A stretch of DNA of 64,000 nt from Auanema rhodensis (taxonomy: Eukaryota > Nematoda > Chromadorea > Rhabditida > Rhabditidae): contig OZ059900.1 in the NCBI GenBank assembly GCA_964057225.1, positions 5,404,501 to 5,468,500 on the forward strand, in the 5' to 3' direction. The stretch's first letter is position 1. Each line of letters starts with the position of its first letter. Made by a program: the position numbers and the translations under genes. Shown piece after piece: positions 1 through 16,500 of the stretch. The notes under the pieces were generated by a model. The model ran no database searches. It saw only the letters and a list, made by a program, of their open reading frames with translations, and was not told the DNA's origin.

Positions 1-3000
1 AACTCGGTGCCCGTTAAAGATAGAAGAATACTGTACATTTTAATGAATTCTCCATGGTCATATTAGTCTAAAAACACTAACTTAATGGGTTTGATGCATG
101 GTAACCAAGACTTCCAATTTTATGTGAACAGTTAACTATACCACCTAAGTATCTAAAGAAAGTGATCTTGATTTGTAACTCGGTGCCCGTTAAAGATAGA
201 AGAATACTGTACATTTTAATGAATTCTCCATGGTCATATTAGTCTAAAAACACTAACTTAATGGGTTTGATGCATGGTAACCAAGACTTCCAATTTTATG
301 TGAACAGTTAACTATACCACCTAAGTATCCGAAGAAAGTGATCTTGATTTGTAACTCGGTGCCCGTTAAAGATAGAAGAATACTGTACATTTTAATGAAT
401 TCTCCATGGTCATATTAGTCTAAAAACACTAACTTAATGGGTTTGATGCATGGTAACCAAGACTTCCAATTTTATGTGAACAGTTAACTATACCACCTAA
501 GTATCTAAAGAAAGTGATCTTGATTTGTAACTCGGTGCCCGTTAAAGATAGAAGAATACTGTACATTTTAATGAATTCTCCATGGTCATATTAGTCTAAA
601 AACACTAACTTAATGGGTTTGATGCATGGTAACCAAGACTTCCAATTTTATGTGAACAGTTAACTATACCACCTAAGTATCTAAAGAAAGTGATCTTGAT
701 TTGTAACTCGGTGCCCGTTAAAGATAGAAGAATACTGTACATTTTAATGAATTCTCCATGGTCATATTAGTCTAAAAACACTAACTTAATGGGTTTGATG
801 CATGGTAACCAAGACTTCCAATTTTATGTGAACAGTTAACTATACCACCTAAGTATCTAAAGAAAGTGATCTTGATTTGTAACTCGGTGCCCGTTAAAGA
901 TAGAAGAATACTGTACATTTTAATGAATTCTCCATGGTCATATTAGTCTAAAAACACTAACTTAATGGGTTTGATGCATGGTAACCAAGACTTCCAATTT
1001 TATGTGAAGAGTTAACTATACCACCTAAGTATCTAAAGAAAGTGATCTTGATTTGTAACTCGGTGCCCGTTAAAGATAGAAGAACACTGTACATTTTAAT
1101 GAATTCTCCATGGTCATATTAGTCTAAAAACACTAACTTAATGGGTTTGATGCATGGTAACCAAGACTTCCAATTTTATGTGAACAGTTAACTATACCAC
1201 CTAAGTATCTAAAGAAAGTGATCTTGATTTGTAACTCGGTGCCCGTTAAAGATAGAAGAATACTGTACATTTTAATGAATTCTCCATGGTCATATTAGTC
1301 TAAAAACACTAACTTAATGGGTTTGATGCATGGTAACCAAGACTTCCAATTTTATGTGAACAGTTAACTATACCACCTAAGTATCTAAAGAAAGTGATCT
1401 TGATTTGTAACTCGGTGCCCGTTAAAGATAGAAGAATACTGTACATTTTAATGAATTCTCCATGGTCATATTAGTCTAAAAACACTAACTTAATGGGTTT
1501 GATGCATGGTAACCAAGACTTCCAATTTTATGTGAACAGTTAACTATACCACCTAAGTATCTAAAGAAAGTGATCTTGATTTGTAACTCGGTGCCCGTTA
1601 AAGATAGAAGAATACTGTACATTTTAATGAATTCTCCATGGTCATATTAGTCTAAAAACACTAACTTAATGGGTTTGATGCATGGTAACCAAGACTTCCA
1701 ATTTTATGTGAACAGTTAACTATACCACCTAAGTATCTAAAGAAAGTGATCTTGATTTGTAACTCGGTGCCCGTTAAAGATAGAAGAATACTGTACATTT
1801 TAATGAATTCTCCATGGTCATATTAGTCTAAAAACACTAACTTAATGGGTTTGATGCATGGTAACCAAGACTTCCAATTTTATGTGAACAGTTAACTATA
1901 CCACCTAAGTATCTAAAGAAAGTGATCTTGATTTGTAACTCGGTGCCCGTTAAAGATAGAAGAATACTGTACATTTTAATGAATTCTCCATGGTCATATT
2001 AGTCTAAAAACACTAACTTAATGGGTTTGATGCATGGTAACCAAGACTTCCAATTTTATGTGAACAGTTAACTATACCACCTAAGTATCCGAAGAAAGTG
2101 ATCTTGATTTGTAACTCGGTGCCCGTTAAAGATAGAAGAATACTGTACATTTTAATGAATTCTCCATGGTCATATTAGTCTAAAAACACTAACTTAATGG
2201 GTTTGATGCATGGTAACCAAGACTTCCAATTTTATGTGAAGAGTTAACTATACCACCTAAGTATCTAAAGAAAGTGATCTTGATTTGTAACTCGGTGCCC
2301 GTTAAAGATAGAAGAATACTGTACATTTTAATGAATTCTCCATGGTCATATTAGTCTAAAAACACTAACTTAATGGGTTTGATGCATGGTAACCAAGACT
2401 TCCAATTTTATGTGAACAGTTAACTATACCACCTAAGTATCTAAAGAAAGTGATCTTGATTTGTAACTCGGTGCCCGTTAAAGATAGAAGAATACTGTAC
2501 ATTTTAATGAATTCTCCATGGTCATATTAGTCTAAAAACACTAACTTAATGGGTTTGATGCATGGTAACCAAGACTTCCAATTTTATGTGAACAGTTAAC
2601 TATACCACCTAAGTATCTAAAGAAAGTGATCTTGATTTGTAACTCGGTGCCCGTTAAAGATAGAAGAATACTGTACATTTTAATGAATTCTCCATGGTCA
2701 TATTAGTCTAAAAACACTAACTTAATGGGTTTGATGCATGGTAACCAAGACTTCCAATTTTATGTGAACAGTTAACTATACCACCTAAGTATCCGAAGAA
2801 AGTGATCTTGATTTGTAACTCGGTGCCCGTTAAAGATAGAAGAATACTGTACATTTTAATGAATTCTCCATGGTCATATTAGTCTAAAAACACTAACTTA
2901 ATGGGTTTGATGCATGGTAACCAAGACTTCCAATTTTATGTGAACAGTTAACTATACCACCTAAGTATCTAAAGAAAGTGATCTTGATTTGTAACTCGGT

Positions 3001-4576
3001 GCCCGTTAAAGATAGAAGAATACTGTACATTTTAATGAATTCTCCATGGTCATATTAGTCTAAAAACACTAACTTAATGGGTTTGATGCATGGTAACCAA
3101 GACTTCCAATTTTATGTGAACAGTTAACTATACCACCTAAGTATCTAAAGAAAGTGATCTTGATTTGTAACTCGGTGCCCGTTAAAGATAGAAGAATACT
3201 GTACATTTTAATGAATTCTCCATGGTCATATTAGTCTAAAAACACTAACTTAATGGGTTTGATGCATGGTAACCAAGACTTCCAATTTTATGTGAACAGT
3301 TAACTATACCACCTAAGTATCTAAAGAAAGTGATCTTGATTTGTAACTCGGTGCCCGTTAAAGATAGAAGAATACTGTACATTTTAATGAATTCTCCATG
3401 GTCATATTAGTCTAAAAACACTAACTTAATGGGTTTGATGCATGGTAACCAAGACTTCCAATTTTATGTGAACAGTTAACTATACCACCTAAGTATCCGA
3501 AGAAAGTGATCTTGATTTGTAACTCGGTGCCCGTTAAAGATAGAAGAATACTGTACATTTTAATGAATTCTCCATGGTCATATTAGTCTAAAAACACTAA
3601 CTTAATGGGTTTGATGCATGGTAACCAAGACTTCCAATTTTATGTGAACAGTTAACTATACCACCTAAGTATCTAAAGAAAGTGATCTTGATTTGTAACT
3701 CGGTGCCCGTTAAAGATAGAAGAATACTGTACATTTTAATGAATTCTCCATGGTCATATTAGTCTAAAAACACTAACTTAATGGGTTTGATGCATGGTAA
3801 CCAAGACTTCCAATTTTATGTGAACAGTTAACTATACCACCTAAGTATCTAAAGAAAGTGATCTTGATTTGTAACTCGGTGCCCGTTAAAGATAGAAGAA
3901 TACTGTACATTTTAATGAATTCTCCATGGTCATATTAGTCTAAAAACACTAACTTAATGGGTTTGATGCATGGTAACCAAGACTTCCAATTTTATGTGAA
4001 CAGTTAACTATACCACCTAAGTATCTAAAGAAAGTGATCTTGATTTGTAACTCGGTGCCCGTTAAAGATAGAAGAATACTGTACATTTTAATGAATTCTC
4101 CATGGTCATATTAGTCTAAAAACACTAACTTAATGGGTTTGATGCATGGTAACCAAGACTTCCAATTTTATGTGAACAGTTAACTATACCACCTAAGTAT
4201 CTAAAGAAAGTGATCTTGATTTGTAACTCGGTGCCCGTTAAAGATAGAAGAATACTGTACATTTTAATGAATTCTCCATGGTCATATTAGTCTAAAAACA
4301 CTAACTTAATGGGTTTGATGCATGGTAACCAAGACTTCCAATTTTATGTGAACAGTTAACTATACCACCTAAGTATCCGAAGAAAGTGATCTTGATTTGT
4401 AACTCGGTGCCCGTTAAAGATAGAAGAATACTGTACATTTTAATGAATTCTCCATGGTCATATTAGTCTAAAAACACTAACTTAATGGGTTTGATGCATG
4501 GTAACCAAGACTTCCAATTTTATGTGAACAGTTAACTATACCACCTAAGTATCCAAAGAAAGTGATCTTGATTTGT
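1..4576. repeat. Homogeneous haplotype-A block of the satellite (26 monomers)
   Basis: All 26 monomers carry the A haplotype: A, A, G, A, A at monomer positions 80, 85, 88, 104 and 108, visible as CTAACTTAATGGG and GGTAACCAAG. Only occasional substitutions are seen, such as TATCTAAAG versus TATCCGAAG at positions 153-155 and GAACAG versus GAAGAG near 129. The first haplotype-B monomer begins at 4577. This is the most uniform long stretch of the array, suggesting the most recent amplification. Confidence 0.95.
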
Positions 4577-7500
4577 AACTCGGTGCCCGTTAAAGATAGA
4601 AGAATACTGTACATTTTAATGAATTCTCCATGGTCATATTAGTCTAAAAACACTATCTTATTGTGTTTGATGCATGGTAGCCAGGACTTCCAATTTTATG
4701 TGAAGAGTTAACTATACCACCTAAGTATCCGAAGAAAGTGATCTTGATTTGTAACTCGGTGCCCGTTAAAGATAGAAGAATACTGTACATTTTAATGAAT
4801 TCTCCATGGTCATATTAGTCTAAAAACACTAACTTAATGGGTTTGATGCATGGTAACCAAGACTTCCAATTTTATGTGAACAGTTAACTATACCACCTAA
4901 GTATCCGAAGAAAGTGATCTTGATTTGTAACTCGGTGCCCGTTAAAGATAGAAGAATACTGTACATTTTAATGAATTTTCCATGGCCATATTAGTCTAAA
5001 AACACTATCTTATTGTGTTTGATGCATGGTAGCCAGGACTTCCAATTTTATGTGAACAGTTAACTATACCACCTAAGTATCTAAAGAAAGTGATCTTGAT
5101 TTGTAACTCGGTGCCCGTTAAAGATAGAAGAATACTGTACATTTTAATGAATTCTCCATGGTCATATTAGTCTAAAAACACTATCTTATTGTGTTTGATG
5201 CATGGTAGCCAGGACTTCCAATTTTATGTGAAGAGTTAACTATACCACCTAAGTATCCGAAGAAAGTGATCTTGATTTGTAACTCGGTGCCCGTTAAAGA
5301 TAGAAGAATACTGTACATTTTAATGAATTCTCCATGGTCATATTAGTCTAAAAACACTAACTTAATGGGTTTGATGCATGGTAACCAAGACTTCCAATTT
5401 TATGTGAACAGTTAACTATACCACCTAAGTATCCGAAGAAAGTGATCTTGATTTGTAACTCGGTGCCCGTTAAAGATAGAAGAATACTGTACATTTTAAT
5501 GAATTCTCCATGGTCATATTAGTCTAAAAACACTAACTTAATGGGTTTGATGCATGGTAACCAAGACTTCCAATTTTATGTGAACAGTTAACTATACTAC
5601 CTAAGTATCTAAAGAAAGTGATCTTGATTTGTAACTCGGTGCCCGTTAAAGATAGAAGAATACTGTACATTTTAATGAATTCTCCATGGTCATATTAGTC
5701 TAAAAACACTATCTTATTGTGTTTGATGCATGGTAGCCAGGACTTCCAATTTTATGTGAAGAGTTAACTATACCACCTAAGTATCCGAAGAAAGTGATCT
5801 TGATTTGTAACTCGGTGCCCGTTAAAGATAGAAGAATACTGTACATTTTAATGAATTCTCCATGGTCATATTAGTCTAAAAACACTAACTTAATGGGTTT
5901 GATGCATGGTAACCAAGACTTCCAATTTTATGTGAACAGTTAACTATACCACCTAAGTATCCGAAGAAAGTGATCTTGATTTGTAACTCGGTGCCCGTTA
6001 AAGATAGAAGAATACTGTACATTTTAATGAATTCTCCATGGTCATATTAGTCTAAAAACACTAACTTAATGGGTTTGATGCATGGTAACCAAGACTTCCA
6101 ATTTTATGTGAACAGTTAACTATACTACCTAAGTATCTAAAGAAAGTGATCTTGATTTGTAACTCGGTGCCCGTTAAAGATAGAAGAATACTGTACATTT
6201 TAATGAATTCTCCATGGTCATATTAGTCTAAAAACACTATCTTATTGTGTTTGATGCATGGTAGCCAGGACTTCCAATTTTATGTGAACAGTTAACTATA
6301 CCACCTAAGTATCCGAAGAAAGTGATCTTGATTTGTAACTCGGTGCCCGTTAAAGATAGAAGAATACTGTACATTTTAATGAATTCTCCATGGTCATATT
6401 AGTCTAAAAACACTATCTTATTGTGTTTGATGCATGGTAGCCAGGACTTCCAATTTTATGTGAACAGTTAACTATACCACCTAAGTATCTAAAGAAAGTG
6501 ATCTTGATTTGTAACTCGGTGCCCGTTAAAGATAGAAGAATACTGTACATTTTAATGAATTCTCCATGGTCATATTAGTCTAAAAACACTATCTTATTGT
6601 GTTTGATGCATGGTAGCCAGGACTTCCAATTTTATGTGAAGAGTTAACTATACCACCTAAGTATCCGAAGAAAGTGATCTTGATTTGTAACTCGGTGCCC
6701 GTTAAAGATAGAAGAATACTGTACATTTTAATGAATTCTCCATGGTCATATTAGTCTAAAAACACTAACTTAATGGGTTTGATGCATGGTAACCAAGACT
6801 TCCAATTTTATGTGAACAGTTAACTATACCACCTAAGTATCTAAAGAAAGTGATCTTGATTTGTAACTCGGTGCCCGTTAAAGATAGAAGAATACTGTAC
6901 ATTTTAATGAATTCTCCATGGTCATATTAGTCTAAAAACACTAACTTAATGGGTTTGATGCATGGTAACCAAGACTTCCAATTTTATGTGAACAGTTAAC
7001 TATACCACCTAAGTATCCGAAGAAAGTGATCTTGATTTGTAACTCGGTGCCCGTTAAAGATAGAAGAATACTGTACATTTTAATGAATTTTCCATGGTCA
7101 TATTAGTCTAAAAACACTAACTTAATGGGTTTGATGCATGGTAACCAAGACTTCCAATTTTATGTGAACAGTTAACTATACCACCTAAGTATCTAAAGAA
7201 AGTGATCTTGATTTGTAACTCGGTGCCCGTTAAAGATAGAAGAATACTGTACATTTTAATGAATTCTCCATGGTCATATTAGTCTAAAAACACTATCTTA
7301 TTGTGTTTGATGCATGGTAGCCAGGACTTCCAATTTTATGTGAACAGTTAACTATACCACCTAAGTATCCGAAGAAAGTGATCTTGATTTGTAACTCGGT
7401 GCCCGTTAAAGATAGAAGAATACTGTACATTTTAATGAATTCTCCATGGTCATATTAGTCTAAAAACACTATCTTATTGTGTTTGATGCATGGTAGCCAG

Positions 7501-10500
7501 GACTTCCAATTTTATGTGAACAGTTAACTATACCACCTAAGTATCTAAAGAAAGTGATCTTGATTTGTAACTCGGTGCCCGTTAAAGATAGAAGAATACT
7601 GTACATTTTAATGAATTCTCCATGGTCATATTAGTCTAAAAACACTATCTTATTGTGTTTGATGCATGGTAGCCAGGACTTCCAATTTTATGTGAACAGT
7701 TAACTATACCACCTAAGTATCTAAAGAAAGTGATCTTGATTTGTAACTCGGTGCCCGTTAAAGATAGAAGAATACTGTACATTTTAATGAATTTTCCATG
7801 GTCATATTAGTCTAAAAACACTATCTTATTGTGTTTGATGCATGGTAGCCAGGACTTCCAATTTTATGTGAACAGTTAACTATACCACCTAAGTATCTAA
7901 AGAAAGTGATCTTGATTTGTAACTCGGTGCCCGTTAAAGATAGAAGAATACTGTACATTTTAATGAATTCTCCATGGTCATATTAGTCTAAAAACACTAT
8001 CTTATTGTGTTTGATGCATGGTAGCCAGGACTTCCAATTTTATGTGAAGAGTTAACTATACCACCTAAGTATCCGAAGAAAGTGATCTTGATTTGACACT
8101 CGGTGCCCGTTAAAGATAGAAGAATACTGTACATTTTAATGAATTTTCCATGGTCATATTAGTCTAAAAACACTATCTTATTGTGTTTGATGCATGGTAG
8201 CCAGGACTTCCAATTTTATGTGAACAGTTAACTATACCACCTAAGTATCCGAAGAAAGTGATCTTGATTTGTAACTCGGTGCCCGTTAAAGATAGAAGAA
8301 TACTGTACATTTTAATGAATTCTCCATGGTCATATTAGTCTAAAAACACTATCTTATTGTGTTTGATGCATGGTAGCCAGGACTTCCAATTTTATGTGAA
8401 CAGTTAACTATACCACCTAAGTATCCGAAGAAAGTGATCTTGATTTGTAACTCGGTGCCCGTTAAAGATAGAAGAATACTGTACATTTTAATGAATTCTC
8501 CATGGTCATATTAGTCTAAAAACACTATCTTATTGTGTTTGATGCATGGTAGCCAGGACTTCCAATTTTATGTGAAGAGTTAACTATACCACCTAAGTAT
8601 CCGAAGAAAGTGATCTTGATTTGTAACTCGGTGCCCGTTAAAGATAGAAGAATACTGTACATTTTAATGAATTCTCCATGGTCATATTAGTCTAAAAACA
8701 CTATCTTATTGTGTTTGATGCATGGTAGCCAGGACTTCCAATTTTATGTGAACAGTTAACTATACCACCTAAGTATCTAAAGAAAGTGATCTTGATTTGT
8801 AACTCGGTGCCCGTTAAAGATAGAAGAATACTGTACATTTTAATGAATTCTCCATGGTCATATTAGTCTAAAAACACTAACTTAATGGGTTTGATGCATG
8901 GTAACCAAGACTTCCAATTTTATGTGAACAGTTAACTATACCACCTAAGTATCCGAAGAAAGTGATCTTGATTTGACACTCGGTGCCCGTTAAAGATAGA
9001 AGAATACTGTACATTTTAATGAATTTTCCATGGTCATATTAGTCTAAAAACACTATCTTATTGTGTTTGATGCATGGTAGCCAGGACTTCCAATTTTATG
9101 TGAACAGTTAACTATACCACCTAAGTATCCAAAGAAAGTGATCTTGATTTGTAACTCGGTGCCCGTTAAAGATAGAAGAATACTGTACATTTTAATGAAT
9201 TCTCCATGGTCATATTAGTCTAAAAACACTAACTTAATGGGTTTGATGCATGGTAACCAAGACTTCCAATTTTATGTGAACAGTTAACTATACCACCTAA
9301 GTATCTAAAGAAAGTGATCTTGATTTGTAACTCGGTGCCCGTTAAAGATAGAAGAATACTGTACATTTTAATGAATTCTCCATGGTCATATTAGTCTAAA
9401 AACACTAACTTAATGGGTTTGATGCATGGTAACCAAGACTTCCAATTTTATGTGAACAGTTAACTATACCACCTAAGTATCTAAAGAAAGTGATCTTGAT
9501 TTGTAACTCGGTGCCCGTTAAAGATAGAAGAATACTGTACATTTTAATGAATTCTCCATGGTCATATTAGTCTAAAAACACTAACTTAATGGGTTTGATG
9601 CATGGTAACCAAGACTTCCAATTTTATGTGAACAGTTAACTATACCACCTAAGTATCTAAAGAAAGTGATCTTGATTTGTAACTCGGTGCCCGTTAAAGA
9701 TAGAAGAATACTGTACATTTTAATGAATTCTCCATGGTCATATTAGTCTAAAAACACTAACTTAATGGGTTTGATGCATGGTAACCAAGACTTCCAATTT
9801 TATGTGAACAGTTAACTATACCACCTAAGTATCCAAAGAAAGTGATCTTGATTTGTAACTCGGTGCCCGTTAAAGATAGAAGAATACTGTACATTTTAAT
9901 GAATTCTCCATGGTCATATTAGTCTAAAAACACTAACTTAATGGGTTTGATGCATGGTAACCAAGACTTCCAATTTTATGTGAACAGTTAACTATACCAC
10001 CTAAGTATCTAAAGAAAGTGATCTTGATTTGTAACTCGGTGCCCGTTAAAGATAGAAGAATACTGTACATTTTAATGAATTCTCCATGGTCATATTAGTC
10101 TAAAAACACTAACTTAATGGGTTTGATGCATGGTAACCAAGACTTCCAATTTTATGTGAACAGTTAACTATACCACCTAAGTATCCAAAGAAAGTGATCT
10201 TGATTTGTAACTCGGTGCCCGTTAAAGATAGAAGAATACTGTACATTTTAATGAATTCTCCATGGTCATATTAGTCTAAAAACACTATCTTATTGTGTTT
10301 GATGCATGGTAGCCAGGACTTCCAATTTTATGTGAAGAGTTAACTATACCACCTAAGTATCCGAAGAAAGTGATCTTGATTTGTAACTCGGTGCCCGTTA
10401 AAGATAGAAGAATACTGTACATTTTAATGAATTCTCCATGGTCATATTAGTCTAAAAACACTAACTTAATGGGTTTGATGCATGGTAACCAAGACTTCCA

Positions 10501-13500
10501 ATTTTATGTGAACAGTTAACTATACCACCTAAGTATCCGAAGAAAGTGATCTTGATTTGTAACTCGGTGCCCGTTAAAGATAGAAGAATACTGTACATTT
10601 TAATGAATTTTCCATGGCCATATTAGTCTAAAAACACTAACTTAATGGGTTTGATGCATGGTAACCAAGACTTCCAATTTTATGTGAACAGTTAACTATA
10701 CCACCTAAGTATCCGAAGAAAGTGATCTTGATTTGTAACTCGGTGCCCGTTAAAGATAGAAGAATACTGTACATTTTAATGAATTCTCCATGGTCATATT
10801 AGTCTAAAAACACTAACTTAATGGGTTTGATGCATGGTAACCAAGACTTCCAATTTTATGTGAACAGTTAACTATACCACCTAAGTATCTAAAGAAAGTG
10901 ATCTTGATTTGTAACTCGGTGCCCGTTAAAGATAGAAGAATACTGTACATTTTAATGAATTCTCCATGGTCATATTAGTCTAAAAACACTAACTTAATGG
11001 GTTTGATGCATGGTAACCAAGACTTCCAATTTTATGTGAACAGTTAACTATACCACCTAAGTATCCAAAGAAAGTGATCTTGATTTGTAACTCGGTGCCC
11101 GTTAAAGATAGAAGAATACTGTACATTTTAATGAATTCTCCATGGTCATATTAGTCTAAAAACACTAACTTAATGGGTTTGATGCATGGTAACCAAGACT
11201 TCCAATTTTATGTGAACAGTTAACTATACCACCTAAGTATCTAAAGAAAGTGATCTTGATTTGTAACTCGGTGCCCGTTAAAGATAGAAGAATACTGTAC
11301 ATTTTAATGAATTCTCCATGGTCATATTAGTCTAAAAACACTAACTTAATGGGTTTGATGCATGGTAACCAAGACTTCCAATTTTATGTGAACAGTTAAC
11401 TATACCACCTAAGTATCCAAAGAAAGTGATCTTGATTTGTAACTCGGTGCCCGTTAAAGATAGAAGAATACTGTACATTTTAATGAATTCTCCATGGTCA
11501 TATTAGTCTAAAAACACTATCTTATTGTGTTTGATGCATGGTAGCCAGGACTTCCAATTTTATGTGAAGAGTTAACTATACCACCTAAGTATCCGAAGAA
11601 AGTGATCTTGATTTGTAACTCGGTGCCCGTTAAAGATAGAAGAATACTGTACATTTTAATGAATTCTCCATGGTCATATTAGTCTAAAAACACTAACTTA
11701 ATGGGTTTGATGCATGGTAACCAAGACTTCCAATTTTATGTGAACAGTTAACTATACCACCTAAGTATCCGAAGAAAGTGATCTTGATTTGTAACTCGGT
11801 GCCCGTTAAAGATAGAAGAATACTGTACATTTTAATGAATTTTCCATGGCCATATTAGTCTAAAAACACTATCTTATTGTGTTTGATGCATGGTAGCCAG
11901 GACTTCCAATTTTATGTGAACAGTTAACTATACCACCTAAGTATCTAAAGAAAGTGATCTTGATTTGTAACTCGGTGCCCGTTAAAGATAGAAGAATACT
12001 GTACATTTTAATGAATTCTCCATGGTCATATTAGTCTAAAAACACTATCTTATTGTGTTTGATGCATGGTAGCCAGGACTTCCAATTTTATGTGAAGAGT
12101 TAACTATACCACCTAAGTATCCAAAGAAAGTGATCTTGATTTGTAACTCGGTGCCCGTTAAAGATAGAAGAATACTGTACATTTTAATGAATTCTCCATG
12201 GTCATATTAGTCTAAAAACACTATCTTATTGTGTTTGATGCATGGTAGCCAGGACTTCCAATTTTATGTGAAGAGTTAACTATACCACCTAAGTATCCGA
12301 AGAAAGTGATCTTGATTTGTAACTCGGTGCCCGTTAAAGATAGAAGAATACTGTACATTTTAATGAATTCTCCATGGTCATATTAGTCTAAAAACACTAA
12401 CTTAATGGGTTTGATGCATGGTAACCAAGACTTCCAATTTTATGTGAACAGTTAACTATACCACCTAAGTATCCGAAGAAAGTGATCTTGATTTGTAACT
12501 CGGTGCCCGTTAAAGATAGAAGAATACTGTACATTTTAATGAATTTTCCATGGCCATATTAGTCTAAAAACACTATCTTATTGTGTTTGATGCATGGTAG
12601 CCAGGACTTCCAATTTTATGTGAACAGTTAACTATACCACCTAAGTATCTAAAGAAAGTGATCTTGATTTGTAACTCGGTGCCCGTTAAAGATAGAAGAA
12701 TACTGTACATTTTAATGAATTCTCCATGGTCATATTAGTCTAAAAACACTATCTTATTGTGTTTGATGCATGGTAGCCAGGACTTCCAATTTTATGTGAA
12801 GAGTTAACTATACCACCTAAGTATCCGAAGAAAGTGATCTTGATTTGTAACTCGGTGCCCGTTAAAGATAGAAGAATACTGTACATTTTAATGAATTCTC
12901 CATGGTCATATTAGTCTAAAAACACTATCTTATTGTGTTTGATGCATGGTAGCCAGGACTTCCAATTTTATGTGAAGAGTTAACTATACCACCTAAGTAT
13001 CCGAAGAAAGTGATCTTGATTTGTAACTCGGTGCCCGTTAAAGATAGAAGAATACTGTACATTTTAATGAATTCTCCATGGTCATATTAGTCTAAAAACA
13101 CTAACTTAATGGGTTTGATGCATGGTAACCAAGACTTCCAATTTTATGTGAACAGTTAACTATACCACCTAAGTATCCGAAGAAAGTGATCTTGATTTGT
13201 AACTCGGTGCCCGTTAAAGAAAGAAGAATACTGTACATTTTAATGAATTCTCCATGGTCATAGTAGTCTAAAAACACTAACTTAATGGGTTTGATGCATG
13301 GTAACCAAGACTTCCAATTTTATGTGAACAGTTAACTATACCACCTAAGTATCTAAAGAAAGTGATCTTGATTTGTAACTCGGTGCCCGTTAAAGATAGA
13401 AGAATACTGTACATTTTAATGAATTCTCCATGGTCATATTAGTCTAAAAACACTATCTTATTGTGTTTGATGCATGGTAGCCAGGACTTCCAATTTTATG

Positions 13501-16500
13501 TGAACAGTTAACTATACCACCTAAGTATCCGAAGAAAGTGATCTTGATTTGTAACTCGGTGCCCGTTAAAGATAGAAGAATACTGTACATTTTAATGAAT
13601 TCTCCATGGTCATATTAGTCTAAAAACACTATCTTATTGTGTTTGATGCATGGTAGCCAGGACTTCCAATTTTATGTGAACAGTTAACTATACCACCTAA
13701 GTATCTAAAGAAAGTGATCTTGATTTGTAACTCGGTGCCCGTTAAAGATAGAAGAATACTGTACATTTTAATGAATTCTCCATGGTCATATTAGTCTAAA
13801 AACACTATCTTATTGTGTTTGATGCATGGTAGCCAGGACTTCCAATTTTATGTGAAGAGTTAACTATACCACCTAAGTATCCGAAGAAAGTGATCTTGAT
13901 TTGTAACTCGGTGCCCGTTAAAGATAGAAGAATACTGTACATTTTAATGAATTCTCCATGGTCATATTAGTCTAAAAACACTAACTTAATGGGTTTGATG
14001 CATGGTAACCAAGACTTCCAATTTTATGTGAACAGTTAACTATACCACCTAAGTATCTAAAGAAAGTGATCTTGATTTGTAACTCGGTGCCCGTTAAAGA
14101 TAGAAGAATACTGTACATTTTAATGAATTCTCCATGGTCATATTAGTCTAAAAACACTAACTTAATGGGTTTGATGCATGGTAACCAAGACTTCCAATTT
14201 TATGTGAACAGTTAACTATACCACCTAAGTATCTAAAGAAAGTGATCTTGATTTGTAACTCGGTGCCCGTTAAAGATAGAAGAATACTGTACATTTTAAT
14301 GAATTCTCCATGGTCATATTAGTCTAAAAACACTATCTTATTGTGTTTGATGCATGGTAGCCAGGACTTCCAATTTTATGTGAACAGTTAACTATACCAC
14401 CTAAGTATCCGAAGAAAGTGATCTTGATTTGTAACTCGGTGCCCGTTAAAGATAGAAGAATACTGTACATTTTAATGAATTCTCCATGGTCATATTAGTC
14501 TAAAAACACTATCTTATTGTGTTTGATGCATGGTAGCCAGGACTTCCAATTTTATGTGAACAGTTAACTATACCACCTAAGTATCTAAAGAAAGTGATCT
14601 TGATTTGTAACTCGGTGCCCGTTAAAGATAGAAGAATACTGTACATTTTAATGAATTCTCCATGGTCATATTAGTCTAAAAACACTATCTTATTGTGTTT
14701 GATGCATGGTAGCCAGGACTTCCAATTTTATGTGAAGAGTTAACTATACCACCTAAGTATCCGAAGAAAGTGATCTTGATTTGTAACTCGGTGCCCGTTA
14801 AAGATAGAAGAATACTGTACATTTTAATGAATTCTCCATGGTCATATTAGTCTAAAAACACTAACTTAATGGGTTTGATGCATGGTAACCAAGACTTCCA
14901 ATTTTATGTGAACAGTTAACTATACCACCTAAGTATCCGAAGAAAGTGATCTTGATTTGTAACTCGGTGCCCGTTAAAGATAGAAGAATACTGTACATTT
15001 TAATGAATTCTCCATGGTCATATTAGTCTAAAAACACTATCTTATTGTGTTTGATGCATGGTAGCCAGGACTTCCAATTTTATGTGAACAGTTAACTATA
15101 CCACCTAAGTATCCGAAGAAAGTGATCTTGATTTGTAACTCGGTGCCCGTTAAAGATAGAAGAATACTGTACATTTTAATGAATTCTCCATGGTCATATT
15201 AGTCTAAAAACACTATCTTATTGTGTTTGATGCATGGTAGCCAGGACTTCCAATTTTATGTGAACAGTTAACTATACCACCTAAGTATCTAAAGAAAGTG
15301 ATCTTGATTTGTAACTCGGTGCCCGTTAAAGATAGAAGAATACTGTACATTTTAATGAATTCTCCATGGTCATATTAGTCTAAAAACACTATCTTATTGT
15401 GTTTGATGCATGGTAGCCAGGACTTCCAATTTTATGTGAAGAGTTAACTATACCACCTAAGTATCCGAAGAAAGTGATCTTGATTTGTAACTCGGTGCCC
15501 GTTAAAGATAGAAGAATACTGTACATTTTAATGAATTCTCCATGGTCATATTAGTCTAAAAACACTAACTTAATGGGTTTGATGCATGGTAACCAAGACT
15601 TCCAATTTTATGTGAACAGTTAACTATACCACCTAAGTATCCGAAGAAAGTGATCTTGATTTGTAACTCGGTGCCCGTTAAAGATAGAAGAATACTGTAC
15701 ATTTTAATGAATTCTCCATGGTCATATTAGTCTAAAAACACTATCTTATTGTGTTTGATGCATGGTAGCCAGGACTTCCAATTTTATGTGAACAGTTAAC
15801 TATACCACCTAAGTATCCGAAGAAAGTGATCTTGATTTGTAACTCGGTGCCCGTTAAAGATAGAAGAATACTGTACATTTTAATGAATTCTCCATGGTCA
15901 TATTAGTCTAAAAACACTATCTTATTGTGTTTGATGCATGGTAGCCAGGACTTCCAATTTTATGTGAACAGTTAACTATACCACCTAAGTATCTAAAGAA
16001 AGTGATCTTGATTTGTAACTCGGTGCCCGTTAAAGATAGAAGAATACTGTACATTTTAATGAATTCTCCATGGTCATATTAGTCTAAAAACACTATCTTA
16101 TTGTGTTTGATGCATGGTAGCCAGGACTTCCAATTTTATGTGAAGAGTTAACTATACCACCTAAGTATCCGAAGAAAGTGATCTTGATTTGTAACTCGGT
16201 GCCCGTTAAAGATAGAAGAATACTGTACATTTTAATGAATTCTCCATGGTCATATTAGTCTAAAAACACTAACTTAATGGGTTTGATGCATGGTAACCAA
16301 GACTTCCAATTTTATGTGAACAGTTAACTATACCACCTAAGTATCCGAAGAAAGTGATCTTGATTTGACACTCGGTGCCCGTTAAAGATAGAAGAATACT
16401 GTACATTTTAATGAATTTTCCATGGTCATATTAGTCTAAAAACACTATCTTATTGTGTTTGATGCATGGTAGCCAGGACTTCCAATTTTATGTGAACAGT

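Noticed and set aside
31-136. Palindromic hexamers TGTACA, GAATTC, CCATGG, ATGCAT and GTTAAC in every monomer as a functional series
   Set aside because: About three such hexamers are expected by chance in 176 bp. Five is not a clear excess, and several are broken by common variants.
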